Assembly: GCF_020176955.2 (NCBI RefSeq)
Contig: NZ_JAIUCZ020000009.1
Span: 248,001 to 312,000 of the forward strand
Direction of reading: 5' to 3'
Origin: Nocardia sp. alder85J
Lineage (GTDB): Bacteria > Actinomycetota > Actinomycetes > Mycobacteriales > Mycobacteriaceae
DNA: 64,000 nt
Under the pieces are notes generated by a model, which was not told the origin of the DNA, searched no databases, and worked only from the letters and a program-made list of their open reading frames with translations. The position numbers and the translations under genes were made by a program. Each line of letters starts with the position of its first letter. Position 1 is the stretch's first letter. Shown piece by piece: positions 26,138 to 34,233 of the stretch.

Positions 26138-26167
26138 GGCTGTGCTCCTCGCTGAGTCGAGACGGTC

Positions 26168-26183
26168 AGTGATGTGGATCACT
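26168..26183. promoter_or_regulatory. CRP-like site upstream of the aldehyde dehydrogenase
   Basis: AGTGATGTGGATCACT fits GTGA-N6-TCAC with perfect 6-bp arms. It is 31 nt upstream of the dehydrogenase ATG. A similar site occurs at 51934-51949. Confidence 0.6.
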
Positions 26184-26262
26184 ATGCTCAGCTCGGGTTG
26201 GCGGAAGGTTGACGACACGGCGATGCGGTGGCGGCATTTCGCTGCGCGGCGCCGGCGGCCGC

Positions 26263-27504
26263 TCAGCGGCGCAGCGCGGTGTGCAGCCGGGCCACCGCGA
26301 CCGCCCGCCGGGCATCGTCGGCGGGCAGCAGCCGCAGCGCGTGCTCGTGCACGGCGATGTCGTCGGGTACCCGGTCGCCGTAGTGCAGCGCGTGCGCCGG
26401 GTCGGGATCGGCGAGTACCGCGGCGCGCACCCCGACCGCGAGATGATCCCGCCACTCCACGATGCCGGGCGTGTCGGAGCCCGGCAGCAGTGGTCCGCGA
26501 TACAGCCGGACCGCGGTGTCGGTGTCCCCGGCCGACAGCGCGCCCACCAGGTCGGCCGCATCGCAGGACAGCGGTGTGGTCAGCTGGTACACCCGGGTGG
26601 CGATCTCGCCGCCGGTGGCCCGCCGCAGGTGTGAGACATCGGCCTTCAGCGTGCTGGAACCGGCCGGGCGGTCGCCGTAGATGGCGTGGTGCAACCGTTC
26701 TCGGGTGAATCCGCCGGGCTCCAGCGCGAGCAGCGCGAGGATCTCCAACTGCCGCGGCCGCACCCGGACCGGCCGGCCGTCGCGGGTGAGCCCGGCCGCG
26801 CCGAGGCAGCTGAGCCGGATACCGGTGTCGGTGCCCGGCGCCGCGGCGGTGTCGGCGCGCAACTGGGTTTCGATGGCGCTGACCAGGGTTCGCACGGTCG
26901 ACATGGCGAGCGGATTGGAGCGATCCCAGGAGGCCGACAGATCCAGGACGCCGAGGCGCCGCCCGTCGGCGGCGTGGATCGGCGCGCAGTAACACACCCA
27001 GCCGTGCAGCGCGGCCACCAGGTGTTCGGCGGAGAACACCGTGCTCGGTGCGCCGGTGCGCAGCGCCAGCGACAGCGCGTTGGTGCCCATGTGCGCCTCG
27101 TCCCAGCGACCGCCCGGCGCGAAGTTCACCTGTTCGGCACGGCGGCGCATGGCCGTTCCGCCATAGGACCACAGGATGGTGCCGTCGGCGTCGGTGACCG
27201 CCGCGATGTATCCGGCGTCGTGCGCGATGCTGTGCAACTGCCCGGTGAGCGCGGTGACCGGCCCGCGCAGCGGCGAGGCCGCCCAGCGCGATCCGATGTC
27301 GGCGGAATCGTCCGGGGCGCAGGTGGTTTCGGGATCGACGGTGCGCATCGAGCGCAGCCAGGACTGGGCGACCTCACGGCGCACCCCGGACTCGGCGGCG
27401 CGATCGGGGGCCGGTGGGGCCGGCGCGGCGGAGGCGGGAACCCAACGGGTCCATTCCCGTTCCAGCGCGGCCCGCCGCCGCGACAGGCTGCTGCGCTGCG
27501 TCAT
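26263..27504 (-). CDS. GAF-domain transcriptional regulator
   Basis: A 413-aa regulator: N-terminal helical region, GAF-type sensor domain (about residues 85-215, with HDAGYIAAVTDADGTILW and VFSAEHLVAALHGWVCYCAPI), then a C-terminal winged-helix / BTAD-like region (RPRQLEILALLALEPGGFTRERL). The N-terminal two thirds look like AcoR-type activators, but the AAA+ sigma-54 module is missing, as is common in actinobacteria. It lies directly upstream of and co-oriented with the aldehyde dehydrogenase, so it probably controls it. ATG 27504 is preferred because AAGGA precedes it by 8 nt. Confidence 0.85.
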   Translation of the reverse strand: MTQRSSLSRRRAALEREWTRWVPASAAPAPPAPDRAAESGVRREVAQSWLRSMRTVDPETTCAPDDSADIGSRWAASPLRGPVTALTGQLHSIAHDAGYIAAVTDADGTILWSYGGTAMRRRAEQVNFAPGGRWDEAHMGTNALSLALRTGAPSTVFSAEHLVAALHGWVCYCAPIHAADGRRLGVLDLSASWDRSNPLAMSTVRTLVSAIETQLRADTAAAPGTDTGIRLSCLGAAGLTRDGRPVRVRPRQLEILALLALEPGGFTRERLHHAIYGDRPAGSSTLKADVSHLRRATGGEIATRVYQLTTPLSCDAADLVGALSAGDTDTAVRLYRGPLLPGSDTPGIVEWRDHLAVGVRAAVLADPDPAHALHYGDRVPDDIAVHEHALRLLPADDARRAVAVARLHTALRR

Positions 27505-27578
27505 CGGCAGTCCTTCGCACGACATTCTCGCGAACCATCATGCCTCACCCGTGCACCAGGTGACGGCGACTTCGGTCG

Positions 27579-28154
27579 TCAGTCCGCGGCGCCCGCGTGG
27601 AATTCGTCGACGAACCGTTCGTAGCCGTCCAGCAGCCTTGCCAGGCAGAACTCGAAATCGGCGTCCTCCCAGTCGACATCGTCGTCCTCGAAGGCGCGCG
27701 AGGTCAGCGCCCGAACCAGCGCCGGGAACCGCGCGGGGTCGAGTACCCGGGCGAGGACCTGCGCGTAGGCGCTGTCGTCCGTACCGGCCGCGGTATCGCG
27801 CTGGAACCTGGCCCGCCCCATCACGTAGAGCGAAAGGTTCAGCACCATTTGCAGTTTCAACGGCTCGGGGATGCCCGAGCCGTTGAATGCGGCGAGCCCG
27901 GCGTTCAGCCACGCCATGTTGTTGGGGCCCATCGGCGGTGTGGAGACCGGGATGTCGAGCCACCACGAATGCGCGCTCATCGCCTCGAACTCCGCCCGCG
28001 CCCAGTCGTGCAGCGCGGTGCGCCAGGGGGTTCCGGGCGGGAGGTGTGGCGGGCTGCCGATCACCCGGTCGGAGACCAGCTCGATCAGGGTGTCCTTGCT
28101 GTCGACGTAGCGGTACAGCGAACCCGACGCGGTACGCCGCCTGATCGGTGTCAC
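27579..28154 (-). pseudogene. TetR regulator lacking its N-terminal helices
   Basis: The reading frame matches a TetR protein with a TetR_C_1 (drug-exporter-linked) C-terminal domain: SLYRYVDSKDTLIEL, then HSWWLDIPVSTPPMGPNN. Real similarity begins at TASGSLYRYV, near 28136. The first 35-45 residues, including most of the HTH, are missing, and the frame instead runs into sequence of the opposite-strand ABC gene. It could not bind DNA normally. Together with the truncated ABC gene it marks a deletion of the shared promoter region. Confidence 0.75.
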
Positions 28155-28848
28155 CGGTCAGTACGCCGCGGTCGACGAGGTGCTCACCGCCACCGAGAAT
28201 CTGCGCCTGGTCGGCGATCTGCTGCACCTGCGCGGCGCCGAGGCCGCCCGCCGCGCCGACGCCCTGCTGAAGCGTTTCGACCTGCTCGCCGCGGCGGGCA
28301 AACGGGCCGGAACGCTGTCCGGCGGCACCCGCCGCCGGCTGGATCTGGCCATGAGCCTGATGGGCGATCCGCGCATCGTCTTCCTGGACGAGCCCACCAC
28401 CGGGCTCGATCCGCGCAGCCGCCGGGAGCTGTGGGCGGTGATCCGGGATCTGGTCGCCACCGGGGTGACGATCTTCCTCACCACGCAATACCTGGACGAG
28501 GCCGATCAGCTGGCCGACCGGATCGCGGTGCTCGACGGTGGCGCGATCGTCGCCGAGGGCACCCCGGCGGAATTGAAGCGGCTCGTGCCCGGCGGCCACA
28601 TCCGGCTGACCTTCACCGATGCCGACGGCCTCGCCGCGGCCGCCCGCGCGGTTCCCGCCGCCGAGGTGGACCCCGCGCAACTGGCGCTGCGGGTGCCCTC
28701 GGACGGCAGCGCGGGCCGATTGAAGGCGCTGCTGGACCATTTCGACGATCACGCCGTGACGATCGGCGAACTCGCCATCCACACACCGGATCTCGACGAC
28801 GTGTTCTTCGCACTCACCGGGTCGGCGGCCGGAAAGGACCCGCGATGA
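28120..28848 (+). pseudogene. DrrA-type ABC ATPase lacking Walker A
   Basis: The frame is open from 28111 and reads PDAVRRLIGVTGQYAAVDE, the Q-loop region of daunorubicin-resistance-type ATPases. The signature LSGGTRRRLDLAMSL, Walker B IVFLDEPTTGLDP and QYLDEADQLADRI are intact. The first 75-80 residues with the Walker A P-loop are absent. A GTG at 28180 could start a fragment, but it could not bind ATP properly. It overlaps the permease start (ATGA), showing the former operon. Confidence 0.75.
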
Positions 28849-29639
28849 GCAACGACACCACCATGATCCGGCCGCCGCTGGCGATCCGGGCGGTCCGCGA
28901 GGTGCGGACGATGACCGGGCGCAACCTGCGCCACACGCTGCGCAGCCCCGACACCGTGATCATGACGGTGGCCGTGCCGATCATGATCCTGCTGCTGTTC
29001 GTGTACGTGTTCGGCGGGGCGATGCGCGTCGACGGCCACTACGTCGACTACGTGGTCCCCGGAATCATCCTGCTGTGCGCGGGTTTCGGCTCCGGGACGA
29101 CCGCGGTCGGGGTGTGCACCGACATGCGCAACGGCATCGTGGACCGGATCCGGGCGCTGGCGGTGTCGCGCTCGTCGATGCTGACCGGGCACGTGGTCGA
29201 CAGCGTGGTGCGCAACCTGATCACCACCACGCTGGTGGTCCTGGTGGCCGTCGCGATCGGCTTCCGGCCCACCACCGATCCGCTGCGCTGGCTCGGGGTG
29301 GTGGGCCTGGTGGCGCTGTTCGTGCTGGCATTGTCCTGGCTCGCCGCCGCATTGGGCCTGCTGGCGGCGAATCCGGAGGCCGCCAACGGATTCACCTTCG
29401 CCTACATGTTCCTGCCCTATGTCAGTAGCGCTTTCGTGCCGCCGGACACCATGCCGGGGTGGCTGCGCTGGTTCGCCGAGAACCAGCCGATCACGCCGAT
29501 CATCGAGACCGTCCGCGGTCTGCTGATCGGCACGCCGACCTGGCATCACGCCGGTCTCGCGATCGGCTGGTGCGTCGCGATCGCGCTCGCCGGGTACCTG
29601 CTCGCCGGTATTCTCATGCGCCGCCGCACCCGGGATTGA
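28845..29639 (+). CDS. DrrB-type ABC-2 transporter permease
   Basis: A 264-aa ABC-2 permease with six predicted membrane spans (about residues 40-60, 70-95, 120-145, 150-175, 180-200, 235-257) and the family segments MRNGIVDRIRALAVSRSS and PEAANGFTFAYMFLPYVSSAFVP (EAANG motif). It should form a drug or lipid exporter with the upstream ATPase, but that ATPase is broken, so the transporter is probably non-functional unless another ATPase pairs with it. The gene itself looks intact. Confidence 0.9.
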   Translation: MSNDTTMIRPPLAIRAVREVRTMTGRNLRHTLRSPDTVIMTVAVPIMILLLFVYVFGGAMRVDGHYVDYVVPGIILLCAGFGSGTTAVGVCTDMRNGIVDRIRALAVSRSSMLTGHVVDSVVRNLITTTLVVLVAVAIGFRPTTDPLRWLGVVGLVALFVLALSWLAAALGLLAANPEAANGFTFAYMFLPYVSSAFVPPDTMPGWLRWFAENQPITPIIETVRGLLIGTPTWHHAGLAIGWCVAIALAGYLLAGILMRRRTRD

Positions 29640-29684
29640 CCCCGGGCTTGCTCGCCGAATGGCCTTCGGGTACAGACAGGTTCC

Positions 29685-30431
29685 ATGAGAATGCGAATGT
29701 CGGTGGCCGGTATCGGGGCGTTGTGCCTTCTGCTCACCTCCTGCCGTCTGCACGGACATCCGGTGCCGGTGGCCGACGCCCCGCCCGCGGCGGCCCCCAC
29801 GAGCACGGCGGCGGCCGCGTCGCCGGGCACCTCGCTGCCGGAGCTGACGGCCTGGGTGCAGGCCGGTCAGTCGGCCGACCGCGGTGGTTTCCACACCGTC
29901 ACCCGCGACGGCGCGAGTACGGACCTCGGCGACGACGTGGCATTCACCAGTCCGTCGCAGAAGATCAAGTGCATGACCACCGGGAAGTCGTCCCCGTACG
30001 GCGAGGGCCTCAGCTGCCTGGTGCAACTGGTGGACGCGCCCGCCCGCCCGTCGTCGGTCCCCGGCGATTCCAACTGGGTCGGCGGCTGGCTGGACTATCC
30101 GGGCGACGCGCTGAACGTCGGTGCGCAGCACGGTGATCCGGCCCAGTTCGTGAACGGCTACGGCGCGGTGCTGAACTACGGCAGCCGGCTCACCTTCGGC
30201 GACTACGACTGCCGGATGGACACCAGCGGGCTCACCTGTGTCGACCGCAGCGCCGGATCCGGGGTGCGGATCAACGATTCCGGCGTGCAGCCCGCCGGCT
30301 GCCTGGAGAAGACCGATCCCGGTGTGCACGCACTGGCCTACTCCTGCAACGCCTCCGACTCGTCGTCGCCGGACACCGGCACCACCACCACCGCACCCAC
30401 GCCGTCCGCCTCGGCGACCCCGACCCGGTAG
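29685..30431 (+). CDS. secreted lipoprotein of unknown function
   Basis: A 248-aa protein with a lipoprotein signal peptide (GIGALCLLLTSC, lipobox Cys about residue 20), a Pro/Ala/Thr-rich linker, a folded domain with several Cys (KCMTTG, LSCLVQL, YDCRMD, LTCVDR, GCLEK, SCNAS), and a Ser/Thr/Pro tail. The even number of Cys suggests disulfides outside the cell. I do not recognise the family with certainty; similar putative lipoproteins occur in mycobacteria and Nocardia. ATG 29685 is the first of three close ATGs. Confidence 0.8.
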   Translation: MRMRMSVAGIGALCLLLTSCRLHGHPVPVADAPPAAAPTSTAAAASPGTSLPELTAWVQAGQSADRGGFHTVTRDGASTDLGDDVAFTSPSQKIKCMTTGKSSPYGEGLSCLVQLVDAPARPSSVPGDSNWVGGWLDYPGDALNVGAQHGDPAQFVNGYGAVLNYGSRLTFGDYDCRMDTSGLTCVDRSAGSGVRINDSGVQPAGCLEKTDPGVHALAYSCNASDSSSPDTGTTTTAPTPSASATPTR

Positions 30432-30449
30432 CCCGGGGCGGGGCCGCCG

Positions 30450-31124
30450 TCAGACCGGCCCGTCCCCGGGCCGGTCGTCGGCGAAACCGAAGGCGCAGAA
30501 GGTCCAAACCTCCTCGGCGTTGATCGGGCGGCCGGGGAAATCGTCGTTGCTGCCGATGGATTGGGCCAGGAACAGCACCATCTGCGTCATCAGGATGGCG
30601 GTCCGCTCGGCGTCCACCTCGGTGCGCAGACGATGTGCGGCGCCGACCTTCTCGATCAGCTCGGTGAACAGCGCCACCAGCGGGGTGTGCGCGAGCTGGA
30701 CCTCGGTGGGATGGGTCACCAGCAGTTGCGTGGCGAACTCGGTGAGCAGCGGGCGGATCGGGGCCGCATCGGGCCGGGACAGCTCGAACAGCTCGTGACA
30801 GGCCGCCCGCAGCCGTTGCACCGGATCGGTGTGCGCGCCGGCCGCGTCGTGGATCTGATCGGCCAACTGCGCGAGCGCGTCCTCGTAGAGGGCGAGCAGC
30901 AATTCGTGTTTACCGCTGAATTGCAGGTAGAACGTGCGCAGCGACTGCCCGGAGCGATCCACCACCTCCTGCACGGTGAAATCGGTGTTGCCCTTCTCCA
31001 CGATCAGGGCGCGGGCGGCCTCCAGGCATTCCTGAACTCGTTGCTCCGCACGGAGTTTCGCGGTCCGGATGGATCGCTCCACCGCGCGTTGCTTCCATAC
31101 CGGCTCTTTCCTGAAGGTGCCCAC
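30450..31124 (-). CDS. TetR-family transcriptional regulator
   Basis: A 224-aa TetR protein: HTH at about residues 30-75 (QECLEAARALIVEKG, FTVQEVVDRSGQSLRTFYLQF), followed by a typical ligand domain. GTG start at 31124; a basic N-terminal arm precedes the HTH. Its 3' end meets the convergent lipoprotein gene with an 18-nt gap that overlaps a hairpin. No matching palindrome was found upstream, so targets are unknown. Confidence 0.86.
   Translation of the reverse strand: MGTFRKEPVWKQRAVERSIRTAKLRAEQRVQECLEAARALIVEKGNTDFTVQEVVDRSGQSLRTFYLQFSGKHELLLALYEDALAQLADQIHDAAGAHTDPVQRLRAACHELFELSRPDAAPIRPLLTEFATQLLVTHPTEVQLAHTPLVALFTELIEKVGAAHRLRTEVDAERTAILMTQMVLFLAQSIGSNDDFPGRPINAEEVWTFCAFGFADDRPGDGPV
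30453..30476. terminator. hairpin at a convergent gene junction
   Basis: Perfect 10-bp arms (30453-30462 and 30467-30476) with a 4-nt loop, 22 nt past the lipoprotein stop and within the last codons of the TetR gene. Could serve as terminator for the plus-strand gene. Confidence 0.5.
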
Positions 31125-31274
31125 CGTGTGATCGGCCTTTCGCCAGCGTAGGAGAGCAAGCTTACACTCCGACTATCTACCAATTCTCGAATAGGAGAAT
31201 AGCATTCTCGCATAGCATGTATGCGGAAGTTGACAGTCATTCGCCGGTCGAATTCGGTGAGCGCCGGGTTCGGG

Positions 31275-31544
31275 CTACCAGCTGCTGCCGGATCCACTGC
31301 CCGTCGGCGGGCGGTAGTAGCCCGGTCCCTGCCACACCGGCGGTTCGTCGTTCCAGATCCGCGGCTGGTGGAACCGCCAGTCGCCGTGGTGGCCCCGGTG
31401 GTGGCCCCAGATCTCGTCACCCTGCTGGACGGCCGGCGGGTTGGCCAGTGCCGCCGCGGCGGTGAGCCCCACCGGCGCCACGGCCACGGCCGCGATCACC
31501 ACGATGCGGGCCGCTGTTCTTGTCAGTGCTGTGTTGTGGAACAT
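31275..31544 (-). CDS. small secreted Trp/His/Gly-rich protein
   Basis: An 89-aa protein with a signal peptide (ARIVVIAAVAVAPVGLTAAAALA, cleavage before NPP) and a mature part rich in His, Trp, Pro and Gly (WGHHRGHHGDWRFHQP, GYYRPPTGSGSGSSW). ATG 31544 follows AGGAG by 6 nt, a convincing start. No family is recognised. It is compositionally like the pair at 39719-40504 but not clearly homologous. A surface or metal-binding role is possible. Confidence 0.75.
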   Translation of the reverse strand: MFHNTALTRTAARIVVIAAVAVAPVGLTAAAALANPPAVQQGDEIWGHHRGHHGDWRFHQPRIWNDEPPVWQGPGYYRPPTGSGSGSSW

Positions 31545-31851
31545 CGGATCTCCTGAGTTCGGACGGCCGGTGTATCCGGACCAGCCGTTCACAATGATGC
31601 CGATATCCAATGTACCGTTATATATCGGTGAGATCCACTTTCGCGGAGACTTTTCTGATATCGCAGCTAGATGTGTGGATCTCGACCCGGATGGAGGTCC
31701 GGTCGAGTGGTCGACAGATGACGTGCCGTCACTTGGCGGCATATTCAAGATCCAGGCGGCCGCGGCCGGTGTGGTCGATCTATCGGTTGATTAGATCACA
31801 TGATAGAGATTCGGCGCGGTCCGCGGCCCCCGCGTGACTAGAATGCGCCTG
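31545..31851. other. AT-rich divergent intergenic region
   Basis: About 307 nt between the secreted protein gene and the divergent TetR gene, clearly less GC-rich than the rest (for example GATATCCAATGTACCG and TTATATATCGG around 31600-31630). It carries both promoters. The TetR side has a TAGAAT -10 box at 31839-31844. No gene seen. Confidence 0.6.
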
Positions 31852-32520
31852 GTGACCAGTGCGAACGGGAGTGAATTGCGGGTGAGCGAAGCCGAACTCG
31901 CGATGCCCACCGAACGCCGGCTGGTGCTGGCGGCGGAACGGCTGTTCGCCGAACGCGGCATCGACGGCGTCTCGCTGCGCGCGGTGATGGCCGCCGCGGG
32001 CACCAACGTGGCCTCCGTGCACTACCACTTCGGTTCCAAGGACGCGCTGGTCGAGGTGCTGATCCGGCAGCGCAGCGACGAGGTCGCGGGCCGGCGCGGC
32101 ACGCTGCTGGACGAGATGGAACAGCGCGGCCCGGTGACCGTCCGGCAACTGGCCGAGGCATTCGCGCTGCCGGTCTGGGAGATGGCCACCGGCGACGGCG
32201 CCGCCTGGGTCAAATTCATCGCCGGGATCATCGGCAGCGGACATCCGGCGCTGGCGCTGGTCGCGGAGGGCTTCACCGAGCAGGCCGTGCGGTTCATGGC
32301 GCTGCTCACCGCCGCCCTCCCCGAATTGCCCGGTCCCACCGCGCGATTCCGCCTCGCGCAGGCGATGACGCTGACCTTTCAGGTGCTCGGCGACGTGCAC
32401 CGCACCCAGGACCTGATGGCCATCTCGGGCCTGCGGCTGAGCCCGGACCAGGTCTACGCCGAACTGGTCGACGTGGTGACCGCGATGCTGTCCGGGCCCC
32501 CGCCCCACTCAGTGTCCTAG
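31852..32520 (+). CDS. TetR-family transcriptional regulator
   Basis: A 222-aa TetR protein with HTH (LVLAAERLFAERGIDGVSLRAV, VASVHYHFGSKDAL) and a TetR_C-type ligand domain. GTG 31852 is preferred: TAGAAT at 31839-31844 would place the transcript start at or next to it (leaderless). In-frame starts at 31834 and 31843 overlap that box. Its stop codon lies within a 24-nt tandem repeat array shared with the convergent CoA ligase gene. Confidence 0.85.
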   Translation: MTSANGSELRVSEAELAMPTERRLVLAAERLFAERGIDGVSLRAVMAAAGTNVASVHYHFGSKDALVEVLIRQRSDEVAGRRGTLLDEMEQRGPVTVRQLAEAFALPVWEMATGDGAAWVKFIAGIIGSGHPALALVAEGFTEQAVRFMALLTAALPELPGPTARFRLAQAMTLTFQVLGDVHRTQDLMAISGLRLSPDQVYAELVDVVTAMLSGPPPHSVS

Positions 32521-32616
32521 AGTTCGCTCCGCTGAGTGTCCGAGAGTTCGCTCCGCTCAGTGCCCGAGAGTTCGCTCCGCTGAGTGCCCGAGAGTTCGCT
32601 CCGCTCAGTGCCCGAG
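32512..32616. repeat. 24-bp tandem array spanning two convergent stop codons
   Basis: Four 24-nt units (32512-32535, 32536-32559, 32560-32583, 32584-32607) plus a 9-nt partial. Units alternate between GCTGA and GCTCA ends. The TetR stop is in the first unit; the ligase stop and last codons (Leu-Gly-His-stop) form the last unit, and similar copies follow it. This looks like amplification of a gene 3' end. Confidence 0.9.
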
Positions 32617-34209
32617 TAGCTCCTGCGCCAGCACCCGGATCGCCTTCTTGTCCGGCTTGCCCAGCACGGTCAGCGGCAGCGCCTCCACCGGCAGCACGTG
32701 CTTCGGCGACTGCACCGGGCCCTTGCGCTGTTTCACCGCCGCCTGGATCTCCGCGGTGACGGTCGCGACGCTGCCCTGGTCGCGCGCTTCGGGTTTCAGC
32801 ACCACCACCGCGGTGACCGCCTCACCCCACTGCGGATCGGCGACACCCACCACGGCGACCTCGAGCACCTGCGGATGTTCGGAGACGACATCCTCCACCT
32901 CGCGCGGGAACACGTTGAAACCGCCGGTGACCACCATGTCCTTGCTGCGGCCGACGATGTGCAGGAAACCCTCGCCGTCCTCGCGGGCCAGATCGCCGGT
33001 GCGCAGCCAGCCGTTGCGGAACGTCTCCGCGGTCACCTCCGGCAGATTCCGGTAGCCGTTGGCCAGCAGCGGTCCGGAGACACAGATCTCGCCGACCTCG
33101 CCCGCGCCGACGGCGTGGTCCTCGTTGTCCAGCAGGGCGACCCGCAGCGCGGCGGCCGGGCGGCCGCAGGAGGTCAGCCGCTGCTTGTCGTGCTCGTCCT
33201 TGGCCAGATAGCTGATCACCATCGGCGCCTCGGACTGGCCGTAGTACTGCGCGAAGATCGGGCCGAACCGGTCCATGGCCTCGATCAGGCGGTTCGGGTC
33301 GATCGCGGAGGCGCCGTAGTACACCGTCTCCAGCGACGACAGGTCACGGGTGCGGCTGTCCGGATGATCGAGCAGCGCGTAGATCATCGACGGCACCAGC
33401 ATGGTCGCGGTGATCCGGTATTCCTCGATGGCGCGCAACACTTCTCCCGCGTCGAAGCGCGGCAGCACGAAGCACTGCCCGCCGAGCAGCACGGTCGGCA
33501 GGAAGAACGCCGCCCCGGCGTGGGACAGCGGGGTGCACAACAGGAAGCGTGGCCGCCGCGGCCATTCCCATTCCTGCAACTGGATCGCCGTCATCGTCGC
33601 CATCCCGCCAGCGGTGCCGACCACACCCTTCGGCTTGCCGGTGGTGCCGCCGGTGTAGGTGATCGAGATGACGTGGTCCGGTGCGAGTTCGGTGGCCGCG
33701 ATGCCCGGCTCCGGTTCGTACTTCGCCACCTCCTCGAGCAGGTTCACCCCGACCTCGGCCAGCGCGTCCGGAACCGGGCCCAGCACCAGCACTTTCGTCA
33801 GTTCGGGCACCCGGTCCACCAGATCGCGAGCGCGTTGCACGAACGGCGGCAACGGATCCAGGATCAGCGTGGTGATGCCCGCGTCGGCCAGCACGTAGGC
33901 GTGGTCGTCCAGGCCGCCCATGGGATGCAGTGCGGTGCGGCGATGTCCGCGCACCTGGCCCGCGCCGAGGATGAACAGCACCTCGGTGCGGTTGAGCGCC
34001 AGCAGCGCCGACGGGGTGCCGGTGTCGACGCCGTGCGCCGCGAAAGCCTGGATGTACCGGCTGATCTCGGCGATCACGTCGGCGCCGGTGAGCACGGTGT
34101 CACCGAGGGTCATCACCGGCGAGGTGCGGTGCCGCCGCAGCCCGGCCAGCAGCGAATGGCCGTTGTGCACCGGAAGTCGCAGCCGCGTATCGGGATCGAT
34201 GGTCGTCAT
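32605..34209 (-). CDS. acyl-CoA synthetase (FadD-type)
   Basis: A 534-aa ANL-family ligase: phosphate loop ITYTGGTTGKPKGV, substrate-binding YYGQSEAP motif, hinge GRSKDMVVTGGFNVFPREVE and a C-terminal catalytic Lys in GKPDKKAI. It activates a carboxylic acid to its CoA thioester. It is the last gene of a seven-gene minus-strand cluster with thiolases, crotonase and DUF35 proteins, which suggests side-chain or ring-remnant degradation (steroid-like). ATG 34209, with GGAG 8 nt upstream. Confidence 0.92.
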   Translation of the reverse strand: MTTIDPDTRLRLPVHNGHSLLAGLRRHRTSPVMTLGDTVLTGADVIAEISRYIQAFAAHGVDTGTPSALLALNRTEVLFILGAGQVRGHRRTALHPMGGLDDHAYVLADAGITTLILDPLPPFVQRARDLVDRVPELTKVLVLGPVPDALAEVGVNLLEEVAKYEPEPGIAATELAPDHVISITYTGGTTGKPKGVVGTAGGMATMTAIQLQEWEWPRRPRFLLCTPLSHAGAAFFLPTVLLGGQCFVLPRFDAGEVLRAIEEYRITATMLVPSMIYALLDHPDSRTRDLSSLETVYYGASAIDPNRLIEAMDRFGPIFAQYYGQSEAPMVISYLAKDEHDKQRLTSCGRPAAALRVALLDNEDHAVGAGEVGEICVSGPLLANGYRNLPEVTAETFRNGWLRTGDLAREDGEGFLHIVGRSKDMVVTGGFNVFPREVEDVVSEHPQVLEVAVVGVADPQWGEAVTAVVVLKPEARDQGSVATVTAEIQAAVKQRKGPVQSPKHVLPVEALPLTVLGKPDKKAIRVLAQELLGH

Positions 34210-34233
34210 GGAGTCAGCTCCGATCGGTTGCCG

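Noticed and set aside
28155..28848. Intact short ABC ATPase starting at GTG 28180
   Set aside because: Similarity continues upstream of that codon without a start, and the Walker A motif is absent, so it is treated as a truncated gene.
32512..32616. CRISPR array
   Set aside because: Units are directly adjacent with no spacers, only four copies, and no cas gene is present.
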